From Oscillospiraceae bacterium (GTDB lineage: Bacteria; Bacillota; Clostridia; Oscillospirales; Oscillospiraceae), in contig JAISDV010000009.1 in assembly GCA_031264545.1 (NCBI GenBank), positions 1 to 18,587 of the forward strand: a stretch of DNA of 18,587 nucleotides. Direction: 5' to 3'. Of the stretch, positions 6,927 through 14,895 are shown piece after piece. The notes beneath the pieces are model-generated. The model saw only the letters and a list, made by a program, of their open reading frames with translations, was not told where the DNA came from and did no database searches. Positions within the stretch are counted from its first letter, which is position 1; every line of letters begins with the position of its first letter. A program made the translations under genes and the position numbers.

Positions 6927-6999
6927 TACGGCGGCGGACGGCATTTTTGTTCCCGCGCGGCGTATTCGGAGGCTTTTAAAATCGCGGTCTCCGCTTTTT
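6923..6999 (+). terminator. Riboswitch expression platform: antiterminator and terminator
   Basis: Terminator: CGGAGGC (6967-6973) pairs with GTCTCCG (6987-6993), including one G-U pair, and is followed by CTTTTT (6994-6999). Antiterminator: the 3' strand of P1 extended, CCGATACG (6923-6930), can pair with CGTATTCGG (6961-6969) with one bulged base, consuming the foot of the terminator. Ligand binding would hold P1, free 6967-6973 and allow termination, giving an OFF switch as in Bacillus xpt. A second hairpin, AAATCGC (7016-7022) with GCGATTT (7027-7033), lies further down the leader. Confidence 0.75.
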
Positions 7000-7080
7000 A
7001 ATGCTTTTTGATCTTAAATCGCAACAGCGATTTCGGATATACGTCAAGCTGACCCAATCAAACGAGATGGAGGAAAGAAA

Positions 7081-8355
7081 ATGAAAAAAGTCTTAGCACT
7101 GCTGCTTGCGCTCACACTGGTGTTTGCGCTTGCCGCCTGCGGAAACCAGGCTGCGGACCCGTCGTCCAGCCCAGCCGGGAGCAAAAGCTCCGAGTCGCCC
7201 GGTGCCGAAACGTCTGACGTCAAAATCGGCGTCATCCTCGTCCACGACGAGAACACCGGCTATGACTTCGCCCACATCGAGGGCATCAGGCAGGCCGCCG
7301 CCGCTGTCGGCGTCTCCGACGATCGGATCGTCTGGAAGTACAACGTCAGCGAGGACGAAAGCTGCTACGACACCGCGACGGACCTTGTCGAGCAGGGCTG
7401 CGGCTATATTTTCTCCGACAGCTACGGCCATCAGAGCTATATGCAGCAGGCCGCCGAGGAGAATCCCGAGGTCACCTTTGTCGCGATGACCGGCGATACC
7501 GCGGCGCTCTCCGGTCTTTCGAACTTCAAGAACGCCTTTAACGACACCTTCCAGTCCCGCTACGTCTCCGGCGTCGTCGCCGGCCTGAAGCTCGCCGAGC
7601 TTGTGGCGAACGGCGAGGTCAAGGACGCCAACAAAAACGCGGACGGCACCATCAAGACCGGCTATGTCGGCGCTTTTCCCTATGCGGAGGTCGTCTCCGG
7701 CTACACCGCTTTCTATCTCGGCGTCAAGTCCATTGTCGAGAACGTCGCCATGAGCGTCACCTACACCAACTCCTGGTATGATCCGACTGCGGAGGCCGAG
7801 GCCGCAAACGCCCTTGTCTCCTCCGGCTGCATCATCATCAGCCAGCATGCCGACTCCACCGGCGCCCCCTCCGCCTGCCAGGCGCTTTTTGACGCCGGCA
7901 CGACCGTCTACTGCGTCGGCTACAATATCGATATGCTCTCCGTCGCGCCCGACGCCGCGCTGACCAGCGCCCAGAACGATTGGAGCGTTTACTACACCTA
8001 TGCGTTCGGCCGCATCCTCGCGGGAGAGGAGATCGCCACCGACTGGGCCGAGGGCTACAACGAGGGCGCGGTCCTGATCTCCGAGCTGGGCGCGAGCTGC
8101 GCCGAGGGCACCGCCGGGAAGGTCGCCGAGATCGAGGCCGCCATCAAGGACGGGAGCCTCAATGTATTTGACACCGCCAGCTTCACCGTCGGCGGCGAGA
8201 CCGTCACCAGCTACCTTGCCCTCGACACCGACGGCGACTGGGCCGGCGACACCGGCGAGGCCATCGAGAACGGCGTGTTCAGCGAGTCCACACTTCGCAG
8301 CGCACCGTATTTCGGCCTTCGTATCGACGGCATCACCGAGCTGAACGCGAGCTGA
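7081..8355 (+). CDS. BMP family nucleoside-binding lipoprotein
   Basis: Substrate-binding lipoprotein of a BMP/PnrA-type ABC importer for purine nucleosides, 424 residues. The signal peptide MKKVLALLLALTLVFALAAC ends in a lipobox with C20, after which a Ser/Pro/Gly-rich linker (about 21-46) leads to the binding domain beginning VKIGVILVHDENTGYDFAHIEGI. A block around YVGAFPYAEVVSGYTAFYLGVKS is typical of Bmp proteins. The start is ATG with GGAGG at 7069-7073. It is the first gene after the guanine riboswitch and the first of a four-gene importer cluster comparable to Bacillus nupNOPQ. The guanine sensor upstream supports purine nucleosides, probably guanosine or inosine, as cargo; the cargo itself cannot be read from the sequence. 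Confidence 0.9.
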   Translation: MKKVLALLLALTLVFALAACGNQAADPSSSPAGSKSSESPGAETSDVKIGVILVHDENTGYDFAHIEGIRQAAAAVGVSDDRIVWKYNVSEDESCYDTATDLVEQGCGYIFSDSYGHQSYMQQAAEENPEVTFVAMTGDTAALSGLSNFKNAFNDTFQSRYVSGVVAGLKLAELVANGEVKDANKNADGTIKTGYVGAFPYAEVVSGYTAFYLGVKSIVENVAMSVTYTNSWYDPTAEAEAANALVSSGCIIISQHADSTGAPSACQALFDAGTTVYCVGYNIDMLSVAPDAALTSAQNDWSVYYTYAFGRILAGEEIATDWAEGYNEGAVLISELGASCAEGTAGKVAEIEAAIKDGSLNVFDTASFTVGGETVTSYLALDTDGDWAGDTGEAIENGVFSESTLRSAPYFGLRIDGITELNAS

Positions 8356-8375
8356 GCCCGGGAGCCTGTGGACAG

Positions 8376-8405
8376 AAAAAGCCGCCTTATACAGAGCGGC
8401 TTTTT
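8376..8405 (+). terminator. Intra-operon terminator-like hairpin after BMP gene
   Basis: AAAAAGCCGC (8376-8385) pairs with GCGGCTTTTT (8396-8405) around a ten-base loop, with the A-run and T-run forming the foot of the stem. It lies between the binding protein and its ATPase, where partial termination would give more lipoprotein than membrane components. Confidence 0.75.
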
Positions 8406-8441
8406 CCCGTCTGCACAATCATCTGAAGGAGGAGAGCCGCT

Positions 8442-9980
8442 ATGGAAGGTGCCGAAGCCGCCGTCCGCATGCGTGACATTACCAAGACCTTCGGCCCGAT
8501 CGTCGCAAACGACCGGGTCTGGCTTGACATATTCAGGGGCGAGATCTTAGCGCTGCTCGGCGAAAACGGCAGCGGTAAAACGACGCTCATGAATATGCTG
8601 TCCGGTATCTACTATCCGGACGCGGGACATATCCATGTGGATGGGCGCGAGGTCTCCATCAGAAGTCCCAGGGACGCCTACAAGCTCGGTATCGGCATGA
8701 TTCACCAGCATTTCAAGCTCGTGGACGTGCTCACCGCCGCCGAGAACATTATCCTCGGTATGCCCGGCAAGGGCAGGCTGGACCTGCGGGCCGTCGGCGA
8801 AAGAATCAGACGGATCTGTTCGCTCTACGGCTTCGACGTCGACCCCCAGCGGAAGGTCTACGATATGTCCGTCTCGCAGAAGCAGACCGTCGAGATCGTC
8901 AAGGTGCTTTTCCGGGGGGCGGACATTCTCATCCTCGACGAGCCGACGGCCGTCCTGACTCCGCAGGAGACGGACAGGCTCTTCGCCGTTCTGCGCAATA
9001 TGCGCGACGACGGCAAGGCCGTTGTGATCATCACGCACAAGCTCTATGAGGTCGAGGAGCTTTCTGACCGCGTGGCCATCCTCCGGCGCGGCCAGTTCGT
9101 CGGCGACATGCCGACGAAAAACACCAACGCCGGCGAGATGACGAATATGATGGTCGGCCGGCCTGTCTCCCTCAACATCGAACGTCCTGAGCCGCACAGC
9201 CCGAAGCCGCGCATTGTCGCCGAGGGTCTCACCGTCAGGGATATCGACGGCGTGACTAAGCTCTCCGGCCTTTCCTTCACGGCCAATTCCGGTGAGATAC
9301 TGGGCATTGCGGGCATTTCCGGCTGCGGACAGAAGGAGCTGCTCGAATCCATCGCCGGCCTTCAGCCGGTCGAGTCCGGCAGTATCGTCTATCTGGATCC
9401 GGAAAGCGGGGAGGAGATCCAGCTGATCGGGAAAGACCCGCGCGCGATCAGCGCCCTCGGCGTGGCGCTGTCCTTCGTTCCCGAGGACAGGCTTGGCATG
9501 GGGCTCGTCGGCAATATGGATTTGACGGACAATATGATGCTGCGCTCCTTCCGGCGCGGAAGCTCCGTTTTTGCGGACAGAAAAGCCCCGAAAAGTCTTG
9601 CGGAGCGCGTCGTCGGCGAGCTGGGCGTGAATACCCCCGGCGTGGATACGCCCGTGCGCAGGCTCTCCGGCGGCAATGTCCAGAAGGTGCTCGTCGGACG
9701 CGAGATCGCCTCCGCGCCGACCGTCCTGATGACGGCCTACGCTGTCCGCGGACTCGACATTAACGCGTCTTACACCATATACGATCTCATCAACCGCCAG
9801 AAGGAAAAAGGCGTCGCCGTCATTTTCGTCGGGGAGGACCTGGATGTGCTGCTGGCGCTTTGCGACCGTATTCTCGTGCTCTGCGGGGGAAAGCTCAGCG
9901 GCATCGTGCCCGGCAGGGGCGCGAATAAGCGCGAGGTCGGCATGATGATGACCAGGCTCGGAGGGGAGGCGGAAAAATGA
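8442..9980 (+). CDS. Nucleoside ABC importer ATPase (two fused ATPase domains)
   Basis: Energises the BMP-type importer; two ABC domains in one 512-residue chain, as in sugar and nucleoside importers of the RbsA/NupO type. Domain 1 has Walker A GENGSGKT (40-47) and Walker B ILILDEPTA with D166-E167, but its signature is MSVSQKQ (142-148) and lacks the usual glycine. Domain 2 has a degenerate Walker A, GISGCGQKE, and a Walker B region TAYAVRGLD without the catalytic Asp-Glu pair, yet an intact signature LSGGN near 408-412. One composite ATP site is thus expected to be active and the other degenerate. The start is ATG with AAGGAGG closely upstream. Its stop overlaps the next start (ATGA), indicating translational coupling with the first permease. 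Confidence 0.93.
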   Translation: MEGAEAAVRMRDITKTFGPIVANDRVWLDIFRGEILALLGENGSGKTTLMNMLSGIYYPDAGHIHVDGREVSIRSPRDAYKLGIGMIHQHFKLVDVLTAAENIILGMPGKGRLDLRAVGERIRRICSLYGFDVDPQRKVYDMSVSQKQTVEIVKVLFRGADILILDEPTAVLTPQETDRLFAVLRNMRDDGKAVVIITHKLYEVEELSDRVAILRRGQFVGDMPTKNTNAGEMTNMMVGRPVSLNIERPEPHSPKPRIVAEGLTVRDIDGVTKLSGLSFTANSGEILGIAGISGCGQKELLESIAGLQPVESGSIVYLDPESGEEIQLIGKDPRAISALGVALSFVPEDRLGMGLVGNMDLTDNMMLRSFRRGSSVFADRKAPKSLAERVVGELGVNTPGVDTPVRRLSGGNVQKVLVGREIASAPTVLMTAYAVRGLDINASYTIYDLINRQKEKGVAVIFVGEDLDVLLALCDRILVLCGGKLSGIVPGRGANKREVGMMMTRLGGEAEK

Positions 9981-11074
9981 ATCGGAAAGCAACGGAACCC
10001 TTTGTGCGCATCGTCAAGCGCGACGGTCTGCCGCTCTGGCACAGCTGGCTGATCAGGCTCGCCGCCCTCGCCCTCGCCCTCGCCGTCTGCGCCGCCGTTA
10101 TTTTCGCCATCGTCCGGCTCAATCCGCTCAGGGTCTACGGCGCGATGTGGCAGGGGGCCTTCGGCTCGGCCAAGCGCGGCTGGATCACCCTGCGCGACAC
10201 GATGATGCTGCTGTGCATCGGCGTCGGCCTTGCCCCGGCCTTCAAAATGCGCTTTTGGAACATCGGCGCGGAGGGGCAGATCCTCGTCGGCGGGCTTGCC
10301 ACAGCGGCGTGTATGATCTACTTTGGCAGCGCGATACCGACCTGGGCGCTGCTGCTGCTCACCTTTGCGGTCAGCGCGGCGGCAGGCGCGGTCTGGGGCG
10401 TCCTCCCCGCGTTTTTTAAGGCGCGCTACGGCACGAACGAAACGCTTTTTACCCTGATGATGAACTATGTCGCCATCCAGCTCACTGCGTTTTTCGTCGC
10501 CAAATGGGAGAATCCTTTCGGCTCGAACACAGTCGGCATCATCAATCAGACACATAAGTCCGGCTGGTTTCCCGCCGTTTTCGGCCAGCAGTACCTGCTC
10601 AACGCGCTGCTTGTTCTGGCCTTGACGGTTTTTGTCTTTATCTATCTCCGCTACACCAAGCACGGCTATGAGACCGCCGTCGTCGGCGAATCTGAACGCA
10701 CGGCGCGTTACATCGGCATCGACGTGCGCCGCGTCATCATCCGCACCATGCTGCTCTCCGGCGCGATCTGCGGGCTGGCAGGCTTCACCGCGGTGGCCGG
10801 CGCCTCCCACACGATTTCCACCAGCACGGCGGGCGGGCGCGGCTTCACGGCCATTATCGTCGCCTGGCTCGCCAGGTTCAACACCTTCGTCATGATACTG
10901 ACCGCGGCCCTGCTTGTTTTTCTCGAAAAGGGCGCGATACAGATCGCCACACAGTATAACCTCAACGACTATGCTTCCCAAATGATAACGGGTATCATCC
11001 TGTTTTTTATTCTCGGCAGCGAGTTTTTCATCAATTACCGACTGATATTCCGCGGGAAAAAGGAGGCGGACTGA
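9977..11074 (+). CDS. Nucleoside ABC importer permease subunit 1
   Basis: Membrane permease of the branched-chain/ribose-type permease family, 365 residues, corresponding to NupP-like proteins. A polar N-terminus of about 25 residues precedes a strong hydrophobic segment (about 26-48), and further hydrophobic segments follow to the C-terminus. The block FWNIGAEGQILVGGLATAA is the hallmark of this subunit in BMP importers, and GSNTVGIINQT and ARYIGIDVRRVI are also family-like. The ATG overlaps the ATPase stop by four bases. It pairs with the second permease to form the membrane channel. Confidence 0.92.
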   Translation: MNRKATEPFVRIVKRDGLPLWHSWLIRLAALALALAVCAAVIFAIVRLNPLRVYGAMWQGAFGSAKRGWITLRDTMMLLCIGVGLAPAFKMRFWNIGAEGQILVGGLATAACMIYFGSAIPTWALLLLTFAVSAAAGAVWGVLPAFFKARYGTNETLFTLMMNYVAIQLTAFFVAKWENPFGSNTVGIINQTHKSGWFPAVFGQQYLLNALLVLALTVFVFIYLRYTKHGYETAVVGESERTARYIGIDVRRVIIRTMLLSGAICGLAGFTAVAGASHTISTSTAGGRGFTAIIVAWLARFNTFVMILTAALLVFLEKGAIQIATQYNLNDYASQMITGIILFFILGSEFFINYRLIFRGKKEAD

Positions 11075-11075
11075 C

Positions 11076-12053
11076 ATGACACAGCTTCTTGCCCTGCTTC
11101 AGGCGGCCCTCGTCTTCGGTACGGTTATCCTTTTCGGCTCGATGGGCGAGATCATCACAGAGAAATCCGGCAATCTCAACCTCGGCGTGCCGGGCATCAT
11201 GTATCTCGGCGGTATTGCCGGCCTTGCCGGGGCCTTTCTGTACGAGTCCTCGGCCGCCGTTCCCGTGCCGCTCGCCGGTCTCCTGATCGCCCTGCTCTGC
11301 GCGCTGGCCGCGTCCATGCTCGGCGGGCTTATCTACAGCTTCCTGACGATCACGCTGCGCGCCAACCAGAACGTCACCGGCCTTACGCTGACCATCTTCG
11401 GTTCGGGTGTGGCAAACCTCTTCGGCGGCGCGATGAACAAAATGGCGGGCGGCGTCGGCCAGATTTCCGTCGCGGCGACGAGCGGCGCGTTCCGTGCAAC
11501 GCCGCCCTTCCTCTCGGGTCTCGGGGTTTTCTCTGGTCTCGGCTTTATGGCCTATCTCGCCATTATCCTCGCGATCCTTTCAAGCCGGTTCCTCAACCGG
11601 ACGCGCAGGGGCCTGAATCTCCGCGCGGTCGGCGAAAACCCCGCAACGGCCGACGCCGCGGGCGTCAGCGTGACAGGCTACAAATACCTCGCGACCTGCG
11701 CGGGCGCCGCGATTACCGGACTGGGCGGTCTTTATTACATCATGGATTATATCAAAGGCACCTGGGCCAACGACGGCGGCATCGAGAAGCTCGGCTGGCT
11801 CGCTGTCGCACTCGTCATCTTCGCCCGCTGGAAGCCGCTCCACGCCGTCTGGGGCTCTTACCTCTTCGGCGTGCTGTTCTGGCTGTATCTCTATATCCCC
11901 GGCGTCTCGCTCGACCGCTCGTCGCAGGAGATCTTCAAAATGCTGCCCTATATCGTTACGATCCTCGTGCTTGTCGCGGTGTCGATCAAAAAAAGCCGCG
12001 GAAACGAGCCGCCCGCAAATCTCGGGCTGCCGTATTTCCGCGAGGAGCGATAG
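11076..12053 (+). CDS. Nucleoside ABC importer permease subunit 2
   Basis: Second permease, 325 residues, NupQ-like. The start region FGSMGEIITEKSGNLNLG followed by GIMYLGG is the diagnostic block of this subunit, and LRANQNVTGLTLTIFGSG and NLRAVGENPATADAAGV are further family blocks. Multiple hydrophobic segments run along its length. The ATG lies one base after the stop of permease 1, with AAAGGAGG at 11059-11066 inside the end of that gene, so the two are co-translated. No clear terminator follows; the next gene has its own candidate promoter. Confidence 0.92.
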   Translation: MTQLLALLQAALVFGTVILFGSMGEIITEKSGNLNLGVPGIMYLGGIAGLAGAFLYESSAAVPVPLAGLLIALLCALAASMLGGLIYSFLTITLRANQNVTGLTLTIFGSGVANLFGGAMNKMAGGVGQISVAATSGAFRATPPFLSGLGVFSGLGFMAYLAIILAILSSRFLNRTRRGLNLRAVGENPATADAAGVSVTGYKYLATCAGAAITGLGGLYYIMDYIKGTWANDGGIEKLGWLAVALVIFARWKPLHAVWGSYLFGVLFWLYLYIPGVSLDRSSQEIFKMLPYIVTILVLVAVSIKKSRGNEPPANLGLPYFREER

Positions 12054-12111
12054 GCTGCCCCCGGCAATTATCGCCCGCCTTATATTGACGCTATCAATGT
12101 AAAGAATCCGC

Positions 12112-12140
12112 TTGAAAAAAACTCCGCGATGTTGTAAACT
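12112..12140 (+). promoter_or_regulatory. Candidate promoter of zinc-ribbon membrane protein gene
   Basis: TTGAAA (12112-12117) and TAAACT (12135-12140) are separated by 17 bases, 44 bases ahead of the ATG at 12185. The -35 matches the consensus at five of six positions, the -10 at four of six. Confidence 0.4.
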
Positions 12141-12184
12141 GAAGCCAGCCGCACACCGCTTTTTGAGAGAGACGGAGGATTGAT

Positions 12185-12847
12185 ATGGGCTACGATTACG
12201 CTTATAACTTTGACTATGGCATTTGGAACGATCTTTGGCGGTTTTCTGTGAGGGCGTCTTTTATCAGTTTTCTGATCGGCGCGCTGGTGACCGTTTCTTT
12301 CTGGTTTCTGTTTCAGAAGGCGGGCGAGCCCGGTTGGGCGGCTGTCGTTCCTTTCTATAACGTTTACGAGCTGTTTAAGATCACCTGGGGCAACGGCTGG
12401 TTTTTTCTGCTCCTGCTGATTCCGCTGGCTAATTTTGTTATTTTGATTATCACTTGGGTGAAGCTCGCCAAGGCTTTCGGCAAGGGCGGCGGCTGGGCCT
12501 GCGGGCTGATTTTCCTCAGCGCTGTTTTTCTGCCCATCATGGCTTTCAGCGAGAATATTGTTTACGTCGGCGCTCCGGGAAAAGAGCCGCCGTATAACGC
12601 GGGCTGCGGGGCGAATGGCTATCAGCAGCAGGCTTATCAGGACCCTTACGCCCGGCAGGGCTATCAGCAGCCTCCTTATCAGACGCCGCAGCAGCAAAAC
12701 AGCAGCCAGCGGAGCGCCCAGAACTCCGAATATTTCTATCAGCAGGGCACGGCGCCCTCCTCCGGCGCAAAATTCTGCGCCGGCTGCGGCGAGGCCCTCG
12801 ACGACGGTGCAAAGTTCTGCTCCAAATGCGGAAGGCCCCGTCAGTAA
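12185..12847 (+). CDS. DUF5684-like membrane protein with C-terminal zinc ribbon
   Basis: A 220-residue protein of unknown function. Hydrophobic segments lie at about 22-43, 71-95 and 104-120. Between the first two is GEPGWAAVVPFYNVYELFKITWGNGW, the block I associate with DUF5684-type proteins. A Gln/Tyr/Pro-rich stretch (about 140-190) with repeated YQQ-like units follows, probably a flexible linker. The C-terminus holds FCAGCG and FCSKCG, two CxxC pairs of a zinc ribbon, ending GRPRQ. The ribosome site CGGAGG precedes the ATG. It sits between the nucleoside importer and larB, with a candidate promoter of its own and a hairpin after it, so belonging to either operon is not established. A link to metal handling is speculation based only on the zinc ribbon and the neighbours. 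Confidence 0.8.
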   Translation: MGYDYAYNFDYGIWNDLWRFSVRASFISFLIGALVTVSFWFLFQKAGEPGWAAVVPFYNVYELFKITWGNGWFFLLLLIPLANFVILIITWVKLAKAFGKGGGWACGLIFLSAVFLPIMAFSENIVYVGAPGKEPPYNAGCGANGYQQQAYQDPYARQGYQQPPYQTPQQQNSSQRSAQNSEYFYQQGTAPSSGAKFCAGCGEALDDGAKFCSKCGRPRQ

Positions 12848-12874
12848 CCCGGCGTTGTATAAAACCTGCGAAAA

Positions 12875-12909
12875 GGGGCCGCTGCAATTTTTTCTTTTGC
12901 GGCTGCCCC
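12875..12909. terminator. Hairpin between zinc-ribbon protein gene and larB
   Basis: GGGGCCGCTGCAA (12875-12887) pairs with TTGCGGCTGCCCC (12897-12909) over 13 positions with one mismatch and one G-U. An A-run precedes it and the loop is T-rich, but no T-run follows on the plus strand, so it would be a weak terminator for the gene upstream. Confidence 0.4.
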
Positions 12910-12940
12910 ATTAAGCTTATTACAGAAGCTGGAGAAAAGC

Positions 12941-13696
12941 ATGGAAAAACACCGCATTTTCGATATCCTGCGCGAGGTCGAAAACGGAAAGCTGCGCGCC
13001 TCCGAGGCGCTGGCGCAGCTTCGGCTCGAGCCCTTCGAGGACCTCGGCTACGCCAAGGTCGACCATCACCGTTCGATAAGGCAGGGCGCCGCTGAGGTCA
13101 TCTACGGGGCCGGAAAAACGCCGGAGCAGATCGACGGCATCGTCGCGGCGATGCGCAGGGCCGGGCAGAAAACTATTCTGATCACCCGGATGGCAAAAGA
13201 GGCCGCGGAGCTTGTCGCAAAAAATCACCCGCTCAAATACTGCGAGCTGGGCAGCGTCGGCATTGCAGGCGAAATGCACGCTAAGGACGGCGACGGGAAA
13301 ATTGTGATCGCCACCGGCGGTACGAGCGACATGCCGGTCGCCGAGGAAGCCGCCCTGACGGCGGAGGCTCTCGGCAACGAGGTCTCCCGGCTTTACGACG
13401 TTGGCGTCGCGGGCATACACCGCCTGCTGTCCAGACTCGAGCTGATCATGGACGCCCGCGTCATCGTCGCCATCGCCGGCATGGAGGGCGCGCTGGCCAG
13501 CGTCATCGGCGGGATGGTCGATTGTCCGGTGATCGCCGTCCCGACCAGCGTGGGCTACGGCGCCTCCTTCGGCGGCGTTTCGGCCCTGCTCTCGATGCTC
13601 AATTCCTGTGCCAGCGGCGTTTCCGTCGTCAACATCGACAATGGCTTCGGCGCGGGCTATCTGGCGAGCATGATCAACCATATGGGGCGCCTGTAA
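12941..13696 (+). CDS. larB: LarB, pyridinium-3,5-biscarboxylic acid mononucleotide synthase
   Basis: First enzyme of nickel-pincer nucleotide (NPN) cofactor synthesis: carboxylates nicotinic acid adenine dinucleotide and releases AMP to give the biscarboxylated mononucleotide. At 251 residues it has the family length. The N-terminal helix region is followed by LGYAKVDHHRSIRQGAAEVIYG (35-56), the diagnostic LarB block, and the C-terminal half is a PurE-like carboxylase domain including the Gly-rich VIATGGTSDMPVAEEAA and GMEGALASVIGGMVDCPVIAVPTSVGYG. The stop TAA shares its last base with the larC ATG, so the two are translationally coupled. Confidence 0.95.
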   Translation: MEKHRIFDILREVENGKLRASEALAQLRLEPFEDLGYAKVDHHRSIRQGAAEVIYGAGKTPEQIDGIVAAMRRAGQKTILITRMAKEAAELVAKNHPLKYCELGSVGIAGEMHAKDGDGKIVIATGGTSDMPVAEEAALTAEALGNEVSRLYDVGVAGIHRLLSRLELIMDARVIVAIAGMEGALASVIGGMVDCPVIAVPTSVGYGASFGGVSALLSMLNSCASGVSVVNIDNGFGAGYLASMINHMGRL

Positions 13697-14877
13697 TGCG
13701 GATACTCTACTTTGATTGCGGCATGGGCGCAGCCGGGGACATGCTCTCCGCCGCCCTGCTGGATACGCTTGACGAGCCGCAGAGCTTTGTCCGGGACTTC
13801 AATGCGCTCGGCATACCGGACGTGAGCCTGACGCTTGAGGAAACGGAAACCGCCGGGATACGCGGCTTGCGCCTGCATGTTCGGGTAAAAGGACACGAAG
13901 AGGGCCCCGGCCGGCCGGAGCACGTCAGTCGGGTCTGCGGACATGAACATCGGGGCTTTGAAGCGGTCATGGAGCTGATAAACGGCCTTCCGCTTTCCGC
14001 GGCGGCCCGAGAAAACGCGCGCGCGGTCTACCGCGCGATCGCCGAGGCGGAGGCGCGGGTTCACAACAGGCCGCTTTCGGAGGTCCACTTCCATGAGCTG
14101 GGTTCGCTCGACGCCGTGGCCGACATCGTGGCGTTCTGCCTGCTCATCGAAAAGCTTGCCCCGGATGCGGTGTACGCCTCGCCCGTGCACGTCGGCAGCG
14201 GCTGTGTCCGCTGCGCCCACGGTGTGCTGCCTGTCCCCGCGCCCGCGACGGCGGAGCTGTTGCGCGGCATCCCAAGCTACGGCGGCGAGATCACGGGCGA
14301 GCTCTGCACGCCCACCGGCGCGGCACTGTTGCGGCACTTCGTCAAAAGCTTCGGTCCCCAGCCGCTCATGTCCCCGGACGCCGTCGGCTACGGCGTCGGG
14401 AGCAAGGTCTTTCCCAGAGCAAACTGCGTCCGCGCGCTTCTGGGCGAAAGCGGCGCTTCGGAAGAAACGGTCGACGAGATCAGCTGCAACCTGGACGATA
14501 TGACCGGTGAGGCCATTGGGTTCGCAATGGAAACGCTGCTTGAAAACGGCGCGCTCGACGTCTTTACCGTGCCGATCGGCATGAAAAAGTCGCGTCCCGG
14601 CGTGAAATTCTGCTGCCTGTGCCGGCCCGTCGATACCGAAAGGCTCTCCGCGCTCATGCTTCGGCATACCACCAGCCTGGGCGTGCGTATTGCCCCGCTG
14701 CGGCGCATAACGCTCGACCGCGGCTTCGGCGCCGCTCAGACCCCTTACGGACCTGTCCGTGTCAAAACCGCGGGCGGCGTTTCCAAGCCCGAATACGATG
14801 ACCTCGCCAAAATCGCAAAAGCGCACGGCCTGACCCTTGCGGAAGCGGCCGCGCTTTTGAAAGAACCCTCTCTGTGA
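13696..14877 (+). CDS. larC: LarC, nickel insertion protein of NPN cofactor synthesis
   Basis: CTP-dependent nickel insertase that completes the NPN cofactor, 393 residues. It begins MRILYFDCGMGAAGDM, the conserved LarC start. The middle has VHFHELGSLDAVADIV and GELCTPTGAALLRHF. The C-terminal domain has NLDDMTGEAIGFAMETLLENGALDVF and PIGMKKSRPGVKF. In Lactiplantibacillus plantarum, larC is split into larC1 and larC2 and read by frameshifting. Here both halves are one uninterrupted frame, so no frameshift is needed. I chose ATG at 13696, overlapping the larB stop; the frame is open further upstream, but only as a shadow of larB. His/Asp-rich patches around 80-86 (CGHEHRG) could help bind nickel; this is inference. 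Confidence 0.95.
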   Translation: MRILYFDCGMGAAGDMLSAALLDTLDEPQSFVRDFNALGIPDVSLTLEETETAGIRGLRLHVRVKGHEEGPGRPEHVSRVCGHEHRGFEAVMELINGLPLSAAARENARAVYRAIAEAEARVHNRPLSEVHFHELGSLDAVADIVAFCLLIEKLAPDAVYASPVHVGSGCVRCAHGVLPVPAPATAELLRGIPSYGGEITGELCTPTGAALLRHFVKSFGPQPLMSPDAVGYGVGSKVFPRANCVRALLGESGASEETVDEISCNLDDMTGEAIGFAMETLLENGALDVFTVPIGMKKSRPGVKFCCLCRPVDTERLSALMLRHTTSLGVRIAPLRRITLDRGFGAAQTPYGPVRVKTAGGVSKPEYDDLAKIAKAHGLTLAEAAALLKEPSL

Positions 14878-14895
14878 AACGAAAGGCGGATTCCC

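Noticed and set aside
8547..11077. Long minus-strand open frames across the importer genes
   Set aside because: They mirror the ATPase and first permease, are rich in Arg, His, Asp and Gly, and show no domain that I recognise.
13522..13695. Upstream extension of larC
   Set aside because: It lies inside larB in another frame. The conserved LarC start MRILYFDCGMGAAGDM begins at 13696.
13696..14877. Programmed frameshift in larC as in Lactiplantibacillus
   Set aside because: The frame is continuous from the conserved start to the conserved C-terminal domain, so none is needed.
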